NCBI GenBank assembly: GCA_016191465.1
Contig: JACPOP010000016.1
Span: forward strand, 93,011 to 157,010
DNA from: Chloroflexota bacterium
GTDB lineage: Bacteria; Chloroflexota; UBA6077; CF-72
Length of the DNA stretch: 64,000 nucleotides
Direction of reading: 5' to 3'
Part shown: positions 8,135 to 16,555 of the stretch, one piece after another
Layout: each line of letters begins with the position of its first letter
Numbering within the stretch: the first letter of the stretch is position 1
Notes under the pieces: model-generated
Databases searched by the model: none
The model's input: only the letters and a program-made list of their open reading frames with translations
What the model was told of the DNA's origin: nothing
Program-made: the position numbers and the translations under genes

Positions 8135-9040
8135 GTGCCGCTCATCCGGGCGAATGGCGCTGATCTGTACTACGAGGAGCTTGGCAGCGGCCACGAGGTG
8201 GTCTTCTCGTCGCAGCAGGCATTCGATCGCGATCCTGATGCCTACCAGGCCCTGCTCGCCGGTCCACTTGGCCGCTGCCGCGTGTTCTGTGTCACGGCGC
8301 GCGGCTTCCCGCCTTCCGGTCGCGTGTGGGAGGACCTCGGCCCGCGCTGGTACCCCACCTGGGCTGACGACGTGTACGTGGTGGCCCGCGCCCTCGGCTT
8401 CGTTCGTTTCGTGTACACCGGCGTTTCCCATGGAGCCGTGATCGGCTGGCACCTTGCCACGCAGCATCCGGGGGCGCTGAAAGCGCTGGTCTCGGTGGTT
8501 GGCGCACCGCACGATCGAGCCGGCGGCACCGCGCGATCAGAAGGTCGTCAGTCGCTGGCCCGCGCGGCGGACGACGCCGCCACGCGCCGCGCACGCGTGG
8601 AGCAGGTGTTCGCACGGCCGAGAACCGAGGCGCAGCGGGTTCGACGCGACGCGCTCGTCGATCGTGCCCTGGCACGCTCCGCGGCCGGCACCGATCCGGA
8701 TGGCTGGTCCGCACGGATCGGCAAGGCGTTCCCCAGCCTGGCGACCAATGAAGCCCTCGAGGAGGCGCTTGCCTCGATCATGGTACCCACGCTCATCCTG
8801 GGCGGAGCGCAGGATCCGCTCTGCAAGCCGGAGGACAACCTCCGCGCCGCCCGCGCTGTCGCCGGCGCCCGGATGGTGCTCTGGGAAGACGCCGGCCACA
8901 TGCTGGCCTGGGAGCGGCCCAGGGCGGTCATCGGTGCGGTACGACAGTTCCTGGATGATGTGCATGCGGCATCCGGTGCTGCCACGCCGTCCGTCCGAGG
9001 CGGCGGGCCCACGCAGATCCTGGCGCCTGGGGACTCGTGA
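8135..9040 (+). CDS. Alpha/beta hydrolase
   Basis: A cytoplasmic alpha/beta-fold hydrolase of about 301 residues with a visible triad: nucleophile in GVSHG (about residue 101), acid in GAQDPLC (about 230) and His in DAGHMLAWERP (about 256). Such enzymes cleave esters, lactones or C-C bonds. An ATG at 8129 is in frame, but the GGGAGG at 8123-8128 abuts it, while GTG 8135 has normal spacing, so GTG is preferred. It follows the second P450 by 57 bases and fits as a later step of the same pathway. Confidence 0.87.
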   Translation: MPLIRANGADLYYEELGSGHEVVFSSQQAFDRDPDAYQALLAGPLGRCRVFCVTARGFPPSGRVWEDLGPRWYPTWADDVYVVARALGFVRFVYTGVSHGAVIGWHLATQHPGALKALVSVVGAPHDRAGGTARSEGRQSLARAADDAATRRARVEQVFARPRTEAQRVRRDALVDRALARSAAGTDPDGWSARIGKAFPSLATNEALEEALASIMVPTLILGGAQDPLCKPEDNLRAARAVAGARMVLWEDAGHMLAWERPRAVIGAVRQFLDDVHAASGAATPSVRGGGPTQILAPGDS

Positions 9041-9115
9041 CCTGGCGCAAACCGCGCCTTTTCCGCCAGGCCCGTGGCCCCTACCGTGAATGGAGACCAC
9101 ATGTCGGGGGAACGA

Positions 9116-10543
9116 ATGAAACGGACTGCATGGCGCCGCTCGGCGTCCACCGCGGCGCTGGCGGTGGTGCTGGCGAGTACCTCGGGCCTAGCACCGGTCG
9201 CGGGAGCACGGCAGATTCCGCAGGAAGCTGCTGGGTGCGCGACCGATGACCGGGGCGTGGAGCGGTGTACGGGAACGATCGCGAACGGCGCGCCGTACAC
9301 GTGGGAGATACCGTCCAACTGGAACGGCACGCTGCTCGTCTACAGCCGCGGCGGGCCGGTGGTGATCGTGCCGGCGCTCGATGCGCCGCGCGGCGTCTCC
9401 GCATGGCTCCTGCAGCAGGGATACGCGCTGCTCGGGTCCTCCTATTCCGCGCCCGGATGGGCGGTGGCCGAGGGCCCGGCGGACCAGGTCGCCACGATGG
9501 ACGCCTTTGAAGGAACGTACGGCAAACCGACCCGCACCATCGCCTGGGGCGAGTCCCTGGGTGGCAGCGTCACCCATGCCCTCATTCAGCGCTACCCGGC
9601 GCGCTTCGACGGCGCGCTGCCACTCTGCAACGCCGGGGGTGGGATGGCCGCGCAGTGGAACCAGCTCCTGGATGCGACTTTTGCCCTGAAGACGCTACAG
9701 GCGCCGACGTCGAGCCTGGCATTAGTCAACCTGCCGCGCTTCCCCGCCGCGACCCCTGACGCCACCGCGGCCGATGCGCTCGTCACTGAAGCCCAGAAAA
9801 CGGCCGCGGGCCGGGCGCGTGTCGCGATGGCGGCGGCCTTCAACAATGCGCCGTTGTGGGTAGACCCCGCGGATCCCGAGCCAGTTGACCTGGCCGGCCA
9901 GCAGGCCCAGATGGCGAAGGCACTCCGGAACGCTATCCGCCTGGGCATGTCCGTGCCGCGCCAGGAGATCGAGCTCCGCGCCGGCGGGAATTTCTCCTGG
10001 AACACCGGCGTGGATTACGCCAAACAGCTCGCGCTCTCCGGCCGCTGGGAGATCGTGAGCGCACTCTATCAACAGGCGGGGCTGAGTCTTGAGCAGGACT
10101 TGCGAACTCTGCAAGCGGCACCCCGGGTCGCTGGCAACGCGGCGGCGGTCGCTTATGCCAAGGCCAACGTCGCCCCCAACGGCGTCCTCTCGTTTCCGGT
10201 GCTCACCATGAACACGACCGGCGATCCTTCAGCGCTCCCCGCGCACGAGCAGGCCTACGCGGCGACGGTCAGCGCCACGGGCTCCGCCGGGCTGCTACGG
10301 CAGACGTTTGTCAACCGCGCCGGCCACTGCAACTTCACGCCGGCCGAGTACGCGGGCGCGTTGCTCACGCTGGAGGCGCGACTTGACACCGGCACGTGGG
10401 GAGACTCCACCCGTCCGGAGGCGCTCAACGCGACGGCGGCCTCAACGGACCTGCCAGGCGGCACCCGCTTCGTGAGCTACCGGCCCGATCAATTCCTCCG
10501 CCCGTGCAGCCTGCTCGAGGCACGGTGCGAGGGCGAGCCGTAG
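9116..10543 (+). CDS. Secreted alpha/beta hydrolase-like protein
   Basis: About 475 residues, beginning with a signal peptide (MKRTAWRRSAS, hydrophobic core, likely cleavage after VAGA near residue 30). The mature part has a strand-rich start (WNGTLLVYSRGG) and a nucleophile-elbow-like GESLGG, with an HCNFTPAEYAG stretch near the C-terminus that may hold the catalytic His. It is related in design to secreted alpha/beta hydrolases of actinobacteria; the substrate is unknown. In-frame starts exist at 9074 and 9101; 9116 is chosen because the signal peptide begins there behind GGGGGAAC. It ends the P450/transport series and may attack the substrate outside the cell. Confidence 0.82.
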   Translation: MKRTAWRRSASTAALAVVLASTSGLAPVAGARQIPQEAAGCATDDRGVERCTGTIANGAPYTWEIPSNWNGTLLVYSRGGPVVIVPALDAPRGVSAWLLQQGYALLGSSYSAPGWAVAEGPADQVATMDAFEGTYGKPTRTIAWGESLGGSVTHALIQRYPARFDGALPLCNAGGGMAAQWNQLLDATFALKTLQAPTSSLALVNLPRFPAATPDATAADALVTEAQKTAAGRARVAMAAAFNNAPLWVDPADPEPVDLAGQQAQMAKALRNAIRLGMSVPRQEIELRAGGNFSWNTGVDYAKQLALSGRWEIVSALYQQAGLSLEQDLRTLQAAPRVAGNAAAVAYAKANVAPNGVLSFPVLTMNTTGDPSALPAHEQAYAATVSATGSAGLLRQTFVNRAGHCNFTPAEYAGALLTLEARLDTGTWGDSTRPEALNATAASTDLPGGTRFVSYRPDQFLRPCSLLEARCEGEP

Positions 10544-11106
10544 ACGACGACCGCGCGGCACCGCGCTGGCCTAGCCAGCCACGGAGGTGATTGAGCAGGA
10601 GGGGCTGTGTGGCTGGCTGAACTGGTGCAAAGCCAGCGGCGCGCAGCACCTGCTGGCCATTCATACCCAAGGCCGTCGGCGAGAATCAGCAGAGCCTCCT
10701 GACCGCAATGCTCGCGGCGAATTCACGTTTGTCATGCAGCTCTCCCATTTCGTCGCACCCGGTGCCAGGTCCTTGGTCAGCGACGCGACGGCCGTGGGCA
10801 CCTCAAACTAGCTACGGGACTCTTCTCACCGTGGATTGTCTTGACTCGATGTGACCCACCACCAAGCCGCGCACTGAAGCAGAGATTCACCGACATCGTA
10901 GGGTGGAACTCGTAGCGGTTCGCCGTTTGATCGGGCAGGGAGATCATGAGCGGCTGGTGGTCGCCGAGAACTGCGGTGCGAGATAATCCGGCATCGACCT
11001 ACCCAGCATCCGGCAAGTCACTGCTTCACAGAAAGTAAGTGTACACTTTCCGAAACTGGCCGACGCACGCACCGGTGTTCCACGGAAGTCATGGGGAGGT
11101 ACCGCG
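10544..11106. other. Intergenic region upstream of secreted protein
   Basis: 563 bases, visibly poorer in G+C than the neighbours toward its right end. Small open frames occur but none has coding character. A perfect 12-bp palindrome, AAGTGTACACTT (11037-11048), lies about 60 bases before the next start codon and could be an operator. Confidence 0.5.
11037..11048 (+). promoter_or_regulatory. 12-bp palindrome, possible operator
   Basis: AAGTGTACACTT is its own reverse complement and sits 58 bases upstream of ATG 11107, within promoter range. No -35/-10 pair is convincing. Confidence 0.35.
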
Positions 11107-12528
11107 ATGAAAGGCCATTTGGCTTCCGGGAATAGTGTCCGCGCAGCAGCGCGCCGGGGAACGTTCAGGACAGTTCTGGTCGCCACACTCCTACTGACTG
11201 GCTGGAGCGCGGCACCGCCCAGTCATGCGGGCACGGCTCAGGTACAGGACTCAAATTTGTCGGCATGGGTTGGGGCGATTCGCAAAGGCCCCGCAGCGCC
11301 AATCGAACGCTCATTGGGCTATTTCCGGGGTGTTCTTGCACTGCCTCCCGCGCGACTGTTGACCGCGGACGGGTTAGTCGTCCAACTGGCAGAGGTCACT
11401 ACTTCCCCCTATGGGTATTCGATCCTATTGACGCGCCCCGAGCCGGCCGGCGGAGAAGCCATCCGCCTCCGTGGTGAGCCCGGGCCGGGCGCGTGGAATG
11501 CACTCGCCCCCGAATCGATCGGGTTGGCCTGTCAGGAGGATGCGGCAGATTGCCCAATTGAAGGGAGCGAGCCTCAGCCAGGAATTGTCGGCGGCTTCTT
11601 CCCGCGGCTCGTGTCCCCAGCGGGAATCTCGTCGAGAATTCGGCACGTATGGTGCTGCGAGGGTGACTACTGGTCCATCGCTTGGTACGACGCCCAACTG
11701 AACCAGTCGTACAGCATTGATACACCAGCCTCGCTCGCAGCAGTATTAGTCGGCCAACTTCGCACAGGAATCGAAGGCGAACAAGGGCCGCTGGATGCCC
11801 AGGTTCTCGTAGATACCCTCGATTCCTTCCTCTTCATCGATGCTTCCGCGCTTGCGGTCGACCGCAAGCGACCGGCCACTCCAGGCGCTACTGCGTCAGT
11901 GTCACCGAGTCCTACCGCAACTCGGGTGCAGCCAACGGCAACAGTTGTCCCCAATTCTGGTCCAAACGCCCCCAGTTCCTTGGCGTATTGTCTCAGCCGC
12001 GCCGATCTGCTGGTGCGCCCGGATGCAACCCTGGAGCGGGCGCAGCAACGCTACGCTCAAGCACTGGCCGAGATCTCCTTGCCCTTCAAGCAGCAAGCGC
12101 AATTCGGGGCAGAGGCCATCCTGTACGCCGCTGGCGCCTATGGCGGCCCAGTATTGGATCTGCGCGATGGCACGGAGCAGTGGGCAGACTACTTCGTCCG
12201 TCGCCAGTTTGACAGCAATTACCGTGGACCAAACCCGAGCATGGAGGATGAGGTAGCAGCGTACCGCCGCGCTGGCAATGCGCTCTGGGCGGCGCGGCGC
12301 CTGCCGGATGTGGCAGTGAACAATTGCGCTCTGGTGGTTCTCCGGACGACGATTCGGCAGACACCAGATGCGGCCGGCCAGATGTATCTGGCCCTAATGG
12401 CGCCGCAGTCGAGCGCGTTCGTTCTTCGCGGATTCACGTCGTTGGTTCGAGCGAGAACGACAAGTTGCCTGGCCGACACCGAGTGTTCTGCCTATCCCGA
12501 AGGGATCATGCTTCTGGTCGCCGCCTAG
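11107..12528 (+). CDS. Secreted two-domain protein of unknown function
   Basis: 473 residues. A long n-region (MKGHLASGNSVRAAARRG) and hydrophobic segment (VLVATLLLTGW) form a signal peptide with a likely cleavage near SHAG. A first domain (about 45-255) is followed by a Pro/Ser/Thr/Ala linker (about 258-285), then a Cys-containing second domain (about 290-473; YCLSRADLL, SCLADTEC). No family is recognised. GGGGAGG lies 8 bases before the ATG, so the start is well supported. G+C is lower than in the surrounding genes, which with the isolated position may indicate transfer. Confidence 0.75.
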   Translation: MKGHLASGNSVRAAARRGTFRTVLVATLLLTGWSAAPPSHAGTAQVQDSNLSAWVGAIRKGPAAPIERSLGYFRGVLALPPARLLTADGLVVQLAEVTTSPYGYSILLTRPEPAGGEAIRLRGEPGPGAWNALAPESIGLACQEDAADCPIEGSEPQPGIVGGFFPRLVSPAGISSRIRHVWCCEGDYWSIAWYDAQLNQSYSIDTPASLAAVLVGQLRTGIEGEQGPLDAQVLVDTLDSFLFIDASALAVDRKRPATPGATASVSPSPTATRVQPTATVVPNSGPNAPSSLAYCLSRADLLVRPDATLERAQQRYAQALAEISLPFKQQAQFGAEAILYAAGAYGGPVLDLRDGTEQWADYFVRRQFDSNYRGPNPSMEDEVAAYRRAGNALWAARRLPDVAVNNCALVVLRTTIRQTPDAAGQMYLALMAPQSSAFVLRGFTSLVRARTTSCLADTECSAYPEGIMLLVAA

Positions 12529-12749
12529 CACCGCGAGGCTCCGCTCAGACTCGGATAGCGGTCCGCCTATCTCAACCGCACCAAGGTCCAGCGCGAGACG
12601 GAGCAAGGTTGCCTCGCTTGCGCTGACGATGAGGTTGGGGACCCGCGGCGCAAGCGCGATTAACCCCGTCGCTAAGTCCCGCACATCGGTTCACCCGCAC
12701 GCCGCCGGCAACAAGGGCGAGCGCTCGGGCAAGGCGTCCAGTCGATCGG

Positions 12750-13749
12750 CTACACCACGAGCCGCTGGCCAACGCCCTGTGCGGCTGCTTTCTGGCACAG
12801 GTGGTACGAGACAGCCGTGTCCATAATGGCGAGGCCTTCCAGGCGAACCAGGATGCGCTCGTCGGGTCGCTCGCGGCCGGGCTTCTGGCCGCTTACCAGC
12901 TCCAGGTAGTCGGCGTGCACCTTCGATCGGTCCAGCGTGCCCTCGGCGATGAGGGTTCGCATGTCGCGCTTGTTGCGCACACCGTCCCAGTCGTCGACCA
13001 CGAGCTTATCGACGAGGGCATAGGCATCGAGGTCCACCTCGGGTTCGCCACCCAGGCTGCATACGGTGCAGCCTGGGCGAAGCCAGGCGCTCCGCACGAA
13101 CGCATCGGGCGCCGTCGTGGCGATCACCACCGCGTCCGCGGCAGCCAGCACGGCTTCGGGGCTCGCCAGGACCGTCACCTCAAGGTCCGTGTGGCCACCG
13201 TGCTGCTCGCGCACCAGGTTCGCCAGTTGCTCGCCCGCGCCCGGCATGGGGTCCGTCACCAGGATCCGCCGCACCAACGGCAATGCCGCGGGAACCGTGT
13301 AGGCCGCCCCGCGACCGACCTGCCCCGCGCCGATGATGCCCACCGTGTGCGTGTTCTTCGGCGCCAGGTACTTCAGCGCCAGCACGGCACTCCCGCCGGT
13401 GCGCACCGCGAAGCTCCAGCGCTCGTCGACGATGCCGATGAGCGCTCCGGTGAGCGCATCGTTCAGCAGCACCATGCGTGTTGGAACATCGCCCGCTTCA
13501 GGCGAGCGCGGGCTCAAGGCCGTCAGCCGCGTGCCGATGACGCTGGCTGCCTCGCCGTCGAGCGCACAGGACTTCACGCGCAGGCGCGTGGGGTGTCGCT
13601 CCGTGTCGCCCGCGGCCAGTGTCATCGGCACGCGGCTCCGACCAGCGCACGGTCCCGGCAACGGCTTGCCGAAGGGCATCTTCGGCAACCTGCATCACCT
13701 CGGCGGGATCGAGCAGCGCGGCGACGTCGTGGTGCGAGAGGAAGAGCAT
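12750..13749 (-). pseudogene. Ornithine cyclodeaminase/mu-crystallin family gene with frameshift
   Basis: The N-terminus (MLFLSHHDVAALLDPAEVMQ) is in one frame and the rest (VPMTLAAGDTERHPTRLRVK onward, through the Rossmann motif GIIGAGQVGRGA) in another. The break is near 13631-13638; one missing base there would restore ERVPMTL-like family sequence. The family comprises NAD(P)-dependent enzymes acting on amino or imino acids (ornithine cyclodeaminase, alanine dehydrogenase, ketimine reductase). ATG 13749 starts 4 bases after the asparaginase-like gene ends, so both belong to one operon. Either a real pseudogene or a sequencing/assembly error; the rest of the protein looks intact. Confidence 0.8.
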
Positions 13750-13753
13750 GTGC

Positions 13754-14737
13754 TCAGTACTCCCCAAAGATGCGCCGCAGCTCGGCAAGATTGGTCGTCC
13801 GGGTTAGCGCCAGCGAGAGGAGCACCCGGGCCTTCTGGGCGCTCAGGTTGTCCCCGCGCACGAACTCGTCCTGGCCGTCCGGCTCGTTGGGCGCTCGGCC
13901 GCCCCCGCCGCGGTTCACCAAGACCACGGGAACACCGCGCTCAACGGCTTCGTGCAGAGCCGCCACCTGGTTCTGGTGTGGCTTGCCGCTGTACGAGAAG
14001 CCGTTGACGACGATGCCCTTCGCTCCGGCCTCGACGAACGCCCTGACTGCAACGCCATCCGCGCCCGCGTACGTGGCCACCACGTCCACGCGCGGCAGGT
14101 TGCCGTCTGCGGGCACCGTCAGCTCAGAGCTGGTGGTGTGGCGCCGCGTAGGCTGGCGGTAGAACGAGACCTGGTCCGCCTCCACGCTTCCAAGCAGCCC
14201 CAGCAGGCCCGAGACGAAACCGCTCGGCCGCTGGTTGGTCTTCGTGACCTCGCGGGCGCTATGGATCTCCTCGTTCAGCAGCAGCAGCACCCCCCGCCCG
14301 CGGGCGGCTGGATCGACGGCAACCCGAATGGCGTCCAGCAGGTTCTTGTCGCCGTCGTTGCCGATGGTCGAGTGCTTGCGCTGCGAGCACACCACGACGA
14401 CCGGTTTTGGCGAGCGGACTGTCAGGTGGAGAAAATAGGCAGTCTCTTCGGCGGTGAAGGTGCCGTGCGTCACAATCACCGCATCCACGTCTAGCTGCTC
14501 AATCGCCGAGGTGACGCCGCGGGCGATGGTCACCCATTCGGCGGGCGTGAACGTCTCGGCGCCTTCTCGCAGGACTTCCGTGACGGTGATGTCCGCGATC
14601 TGTCTGGGGTCGGCGGTGGGGTGCCACCGAGCGATATCGCTGAGAACCTGGTCAATCGTCAGCCGCCCGGTGGGCGTGTTGGCGATGGTCCCGCCCGTCG
14701 AGACAATGCGGACCCGGGGAAGCGTGGAGCCTTGCAT
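13754..14737 (-). CDS. Asparaginase/glutaminase family protein with altered active site
   Basis: 327 residues with the asparaginase fold signatures: STGGTIA (13-19, nucleophile-type Thr17), VTHGTFTAEETAYF (90-103), LLNEEIHSAREVTKT (Lys166) and the C-terminal domain. Two substrate-pocket positions differ from the type I/II enzymes: the usual HGTDT Asp is Phe94, and the SQD/SQN loop reads GAET (about 59-62). Thr17, Thr93 and Lys166 are kept, so hydrolytic chemistry may survive on a different amide or ester. It is the first gene of an operon with the cyclodeaminase-family gene and diverges from a ThDP enzyme. Calling it L-asparaginase would be unsafe. Confidence 0.85.
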   Translation of the reverse strand: MQGSTLPRVRIVSTGGTIANTPTGRLTIDQVLSDIARWHPTADPRQIADITVTEVLREGAETFTPAEWVTIARGVTSAIEQLDVDAVIVTHGTFTAEETAYFLHLTVRSPKPVVVVCSQRKHSTIGNDGDKNLLDAIRVAVDPAARGRGVLLLLNEEIHSAREVTKTNQRPSGFVSGLLGLLGSVEADQVSFYRQPTRRHTTSSELTVPADGNLPRVDVVATYAGADGVAVRAFVEAGAKGIVVNGFSYSGKPHQNQVAALHEAVERGVPVVLVNRGGGGRAPNEPDGQDEFVRGDNLSAQKARVLLSLALTRTTNLAELRRIFGEY

Positions 14738-14747
14738 GCGGTCGCGT

Positions 14748-14753
14748 ATTGTA
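14748..14753 (-). promoter_or_regulatory. Possible -10 box of asparaginase-like gene
   Basis: On the minus strand GCATACAATACG places TACAAT 10 bases before the ATG, implying a very short or absent leader. No good -35 is seen upstream. Confidence 0.35.
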
Positions 14754-14802
14754 TGCAGTAGGGTCTACCGAGGTTCGCGCTGGAGGCGAGGTTTCAGATG
14801 CC

Positions 14803-14939
14803 AGTTCCAAGTTCCAAGTTCCAAGTTCAGAGTTGCCAGAGCTCGCGAGCAATGTGTCAAGGGTCCGTCCTCGCCCGCCTGAGGCATTCCGTCAACTGAA
14901 AACTTGGAACTTGGAACTTGGAACTTGGAACTTGGAACT
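14803..14939. repeat. TTGGAAC heptamer repeats in inverted arms, locus 1
   Basis: Left arm (14804-14829) is about 3.5 units of GTTCCAA; right arm (14901-14939) about 5.5 units of TTGGAAC, the reverse complement. Between them are 71 bases of unique sequence. The arms can pair into a long hairpin. The right arm ends 5 bases before the GTG start of the ThDP enzyme gene, replacing any normal ribosome-binding site. Confidence 0.9.
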
Positions 14940-14944
14940 CGCCA

Positions 14945-16546
14945 GTGAACACCGCTGAGATCATCGTTCGGCGCCTGGAGGCGGCCGGCGTTCGCTGGGT
15001 GTTTGGCATCCCCAGTGGACCGGTGCTGCCGTTGATCGACGCCCTGCGCCAGAGCACGATCGAGTTTGTGCTCACCACCAACGAGACGTCCGCGGGGTTC
15101 ATGGCGACGGTCGTCGGCCAGCTCACCGGCTCCCCAGGCGTGTGCGTGGCCACCGTTGGGCCGGGGGCCACCAACCTCACCACCGGCGTTGGCGCGGCCT
15201 GGCTGGACCGCGCGCCGTGCCTGGCCATCACCTGCAACGTCGCCACGCCGTGGCTTAACCGACGCATCCAGATGCGCATTGACCACCACGCGCTCTTCCG
15301 TCCTCTGAGCAAGGACACCGTCGCGCTTACGGCCGCGAACGCCGATCTCGCCCTGCAGGAGGCGATCGCGCTGGCCTGCGCCGAGCCGCCGGGGCCTGTC
15401 CACCTCGACCTGCCGGAAGACGTCGCCGTCGCCCCCGCCGCCCAGGGCGCGCCGCCATTGCACGAGCGGGCGCCGAAACCAGCCGATATCTCCGCGACGG
15501 TGGAGGGAGTGCTCCAGAAGGCATTGGCCGAGAGCCGCCGCGCGCTGCTCATCACCGGCCTGAGTGTGAACCGGAGTCGCCTTGCGCAGCCGTTACGGCG
15601 GTTTGTGGAAGCACACGGCATCCCATTCATCTCCACCCTGCACGGCAAAGGGTTGCTGCCCGAGAGCCACCCGCTGTGGTGCGGCGTCCTCGGCCGTGCC
15701 CGCCGCACCACCGTCCAGGCGCTGGTCAAGCGAGCGGACCTGGTGATTGCCATCGGCTACGACCCCATCGAGATCAACTACGAGGAGTGGCTGGGGGATA
15801 CTCCGCTCGTCCACGTGGACTACGAGGCCGCGGACATCAGCGCCAGCGTGAACACGCTGCTGAACGTCGGCGGCGACATGGACGGCGCCGTCGAGCGTAT
15901 GGCCGCGATGCCGCCCAGCGGGAACGACTGGACGGCGGCGGAGCTTGATACCCATCGGCGGACACTCGAGTCGGCGCTCCGGCCGCCCATGGGAGGCGAC
16001 CTCGCCACCTACCACGTGCTGGATGCGCTCCGCGCCCGGCTTCCGGCCGATGGCATCCTGGCGTACGACGTCGGCGCCCACACCCACCAGATCGCCACCC
16101 AGTGGCGCACGGACCAGCCGCTCACGTGTCTCGCGACGAACGGCTGGTCGTCGATGGGCTTCGGGATGCCGGCTGCGTACGCCGCCAAGCTCGTGTTCCC
16201 CGACCGCGCCGTGGCGTGCGTGGTGGGCGACGGCGGCTTCCTGATGACGGCCGGCGAGCTGAGCCTGGCGCGCCGCATGAATCTGGCCGTTCCGACGGTG
16301 GTGCTGAACGACGGCTGGCTGGGGCTGATGAAGGTCAAGCAGGAGCGTCGCGGCTACCAGCTCTCCGGCGTCCACCTCGGCGAGCCGCCGTCATCGCCAC
16401 CGCACTACTTCGGCGTCCCGTGCCGCTCCGCGAGGACTCTCGATGAGCTGCACGCAGCCCTCGACTGGGGGCTGACGCTGGACGGCCCGAGCGTGATCGA
16501 GGCTTTCGTCACCGTCGAGCCGTACTCGGAGACGGTGTACGACTAG
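14945..16546 (+). CDS. Thiamine diphosphate-dependent enzyme (acetolactate synthase-like)
   Basis: 533 residues with the three-domain layout of the acetohydroxyacid synthase/benzoylformate decarboxylase superfamily: N-terminal pyrimidine-binding domain (GIPSGPVLPLIDAL; catalytic Glu in TTNETSAGFMA, about residue 50), a central domain, and the ThDP-binding motif GDGGFLMTAGE ending in LNDGW. It makes or breaks C-C bonds next to a carbonyl. The family includes many enzymes other than acetolactate synthase and there is no small-subunit gene here, so biosynthesis of branched amino acids is unlikely. The frame opens at TTG 14918 inside the repeat, but the domain begins at GTG 14945. Confidence 0.87.
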   Translation: MNTAEIIVRRLEAAGVRWVFGIPSGPVLPLIDALRQSTIEFVLTTNETSAGFMATVVGQLTGSPGVCVATVGPGATNLTTGVGAAWLDRAPCLAITCNVATPWLNRRIQMRIDHHALFRPLSKDTVALTAANADLALQEAIALACAEPPGPVHLDLPEDVAVAPAAQGAPPLHERAPKPADISATVEGVLQKALAESRRALLITGLSVNRSRLAQPLRRFVEAHGIPFISTLHGKGLLPESHPLWCGVLGRARRTTVQALVKRADLVIAIGYDPIEINYEEWLGDTPLVHVDYEAADISASVNTLLNVGGDMDGAVERMAAMPPSGNDWTAAELDTHRRTLESALRPPMGGDLATYHVLDALRARLPADGILAYDVGAHTHQIATQWRTDQPLTCLATNGWSSMGFGMPAAYAAKLVFPDRAVACVVGDGGFLMTAGELSLARRMNLAVPTVVLNDGWLGLMKVKQERRGYQLSGVHLGEPPSSPPHYFGVPCRSARTLDELHAALDWGLTLDGPSVIEAFVTVEPYSETVYD

Positions 16547-16555
16547 AGCCGGCGC

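Noticed and set aside
3861..10543. Secondary-metabolite biosynthesis cluster suggested by two P450s
   Set aside because: No synthase, cyclase or peptide precursor is present; binding protein and hydrolases fit uptake and breakdown better.
10587..10811. Small plus-strand frame in the 10.5-11.1 kb gap
   Set aside because: No ribosome-binding site, no known pattern, and composition unlike the neighbouring genes.
12530..12684. Minus-strand open stretch with protein-like composition (LATGLIALAPRVPNLIVSAS)
   Set aside because: It may be a fragment of an old gene, but it overlaps the end of the secreted protein gene and no family or start could be supported.
12801..14162. 453-codon plus-strand open frame
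   Set aside because: It lies antisense to the cyclodeaminase-family and asparaginase-like genes and has no recognisable sequence; it is a high-G+C shadow.
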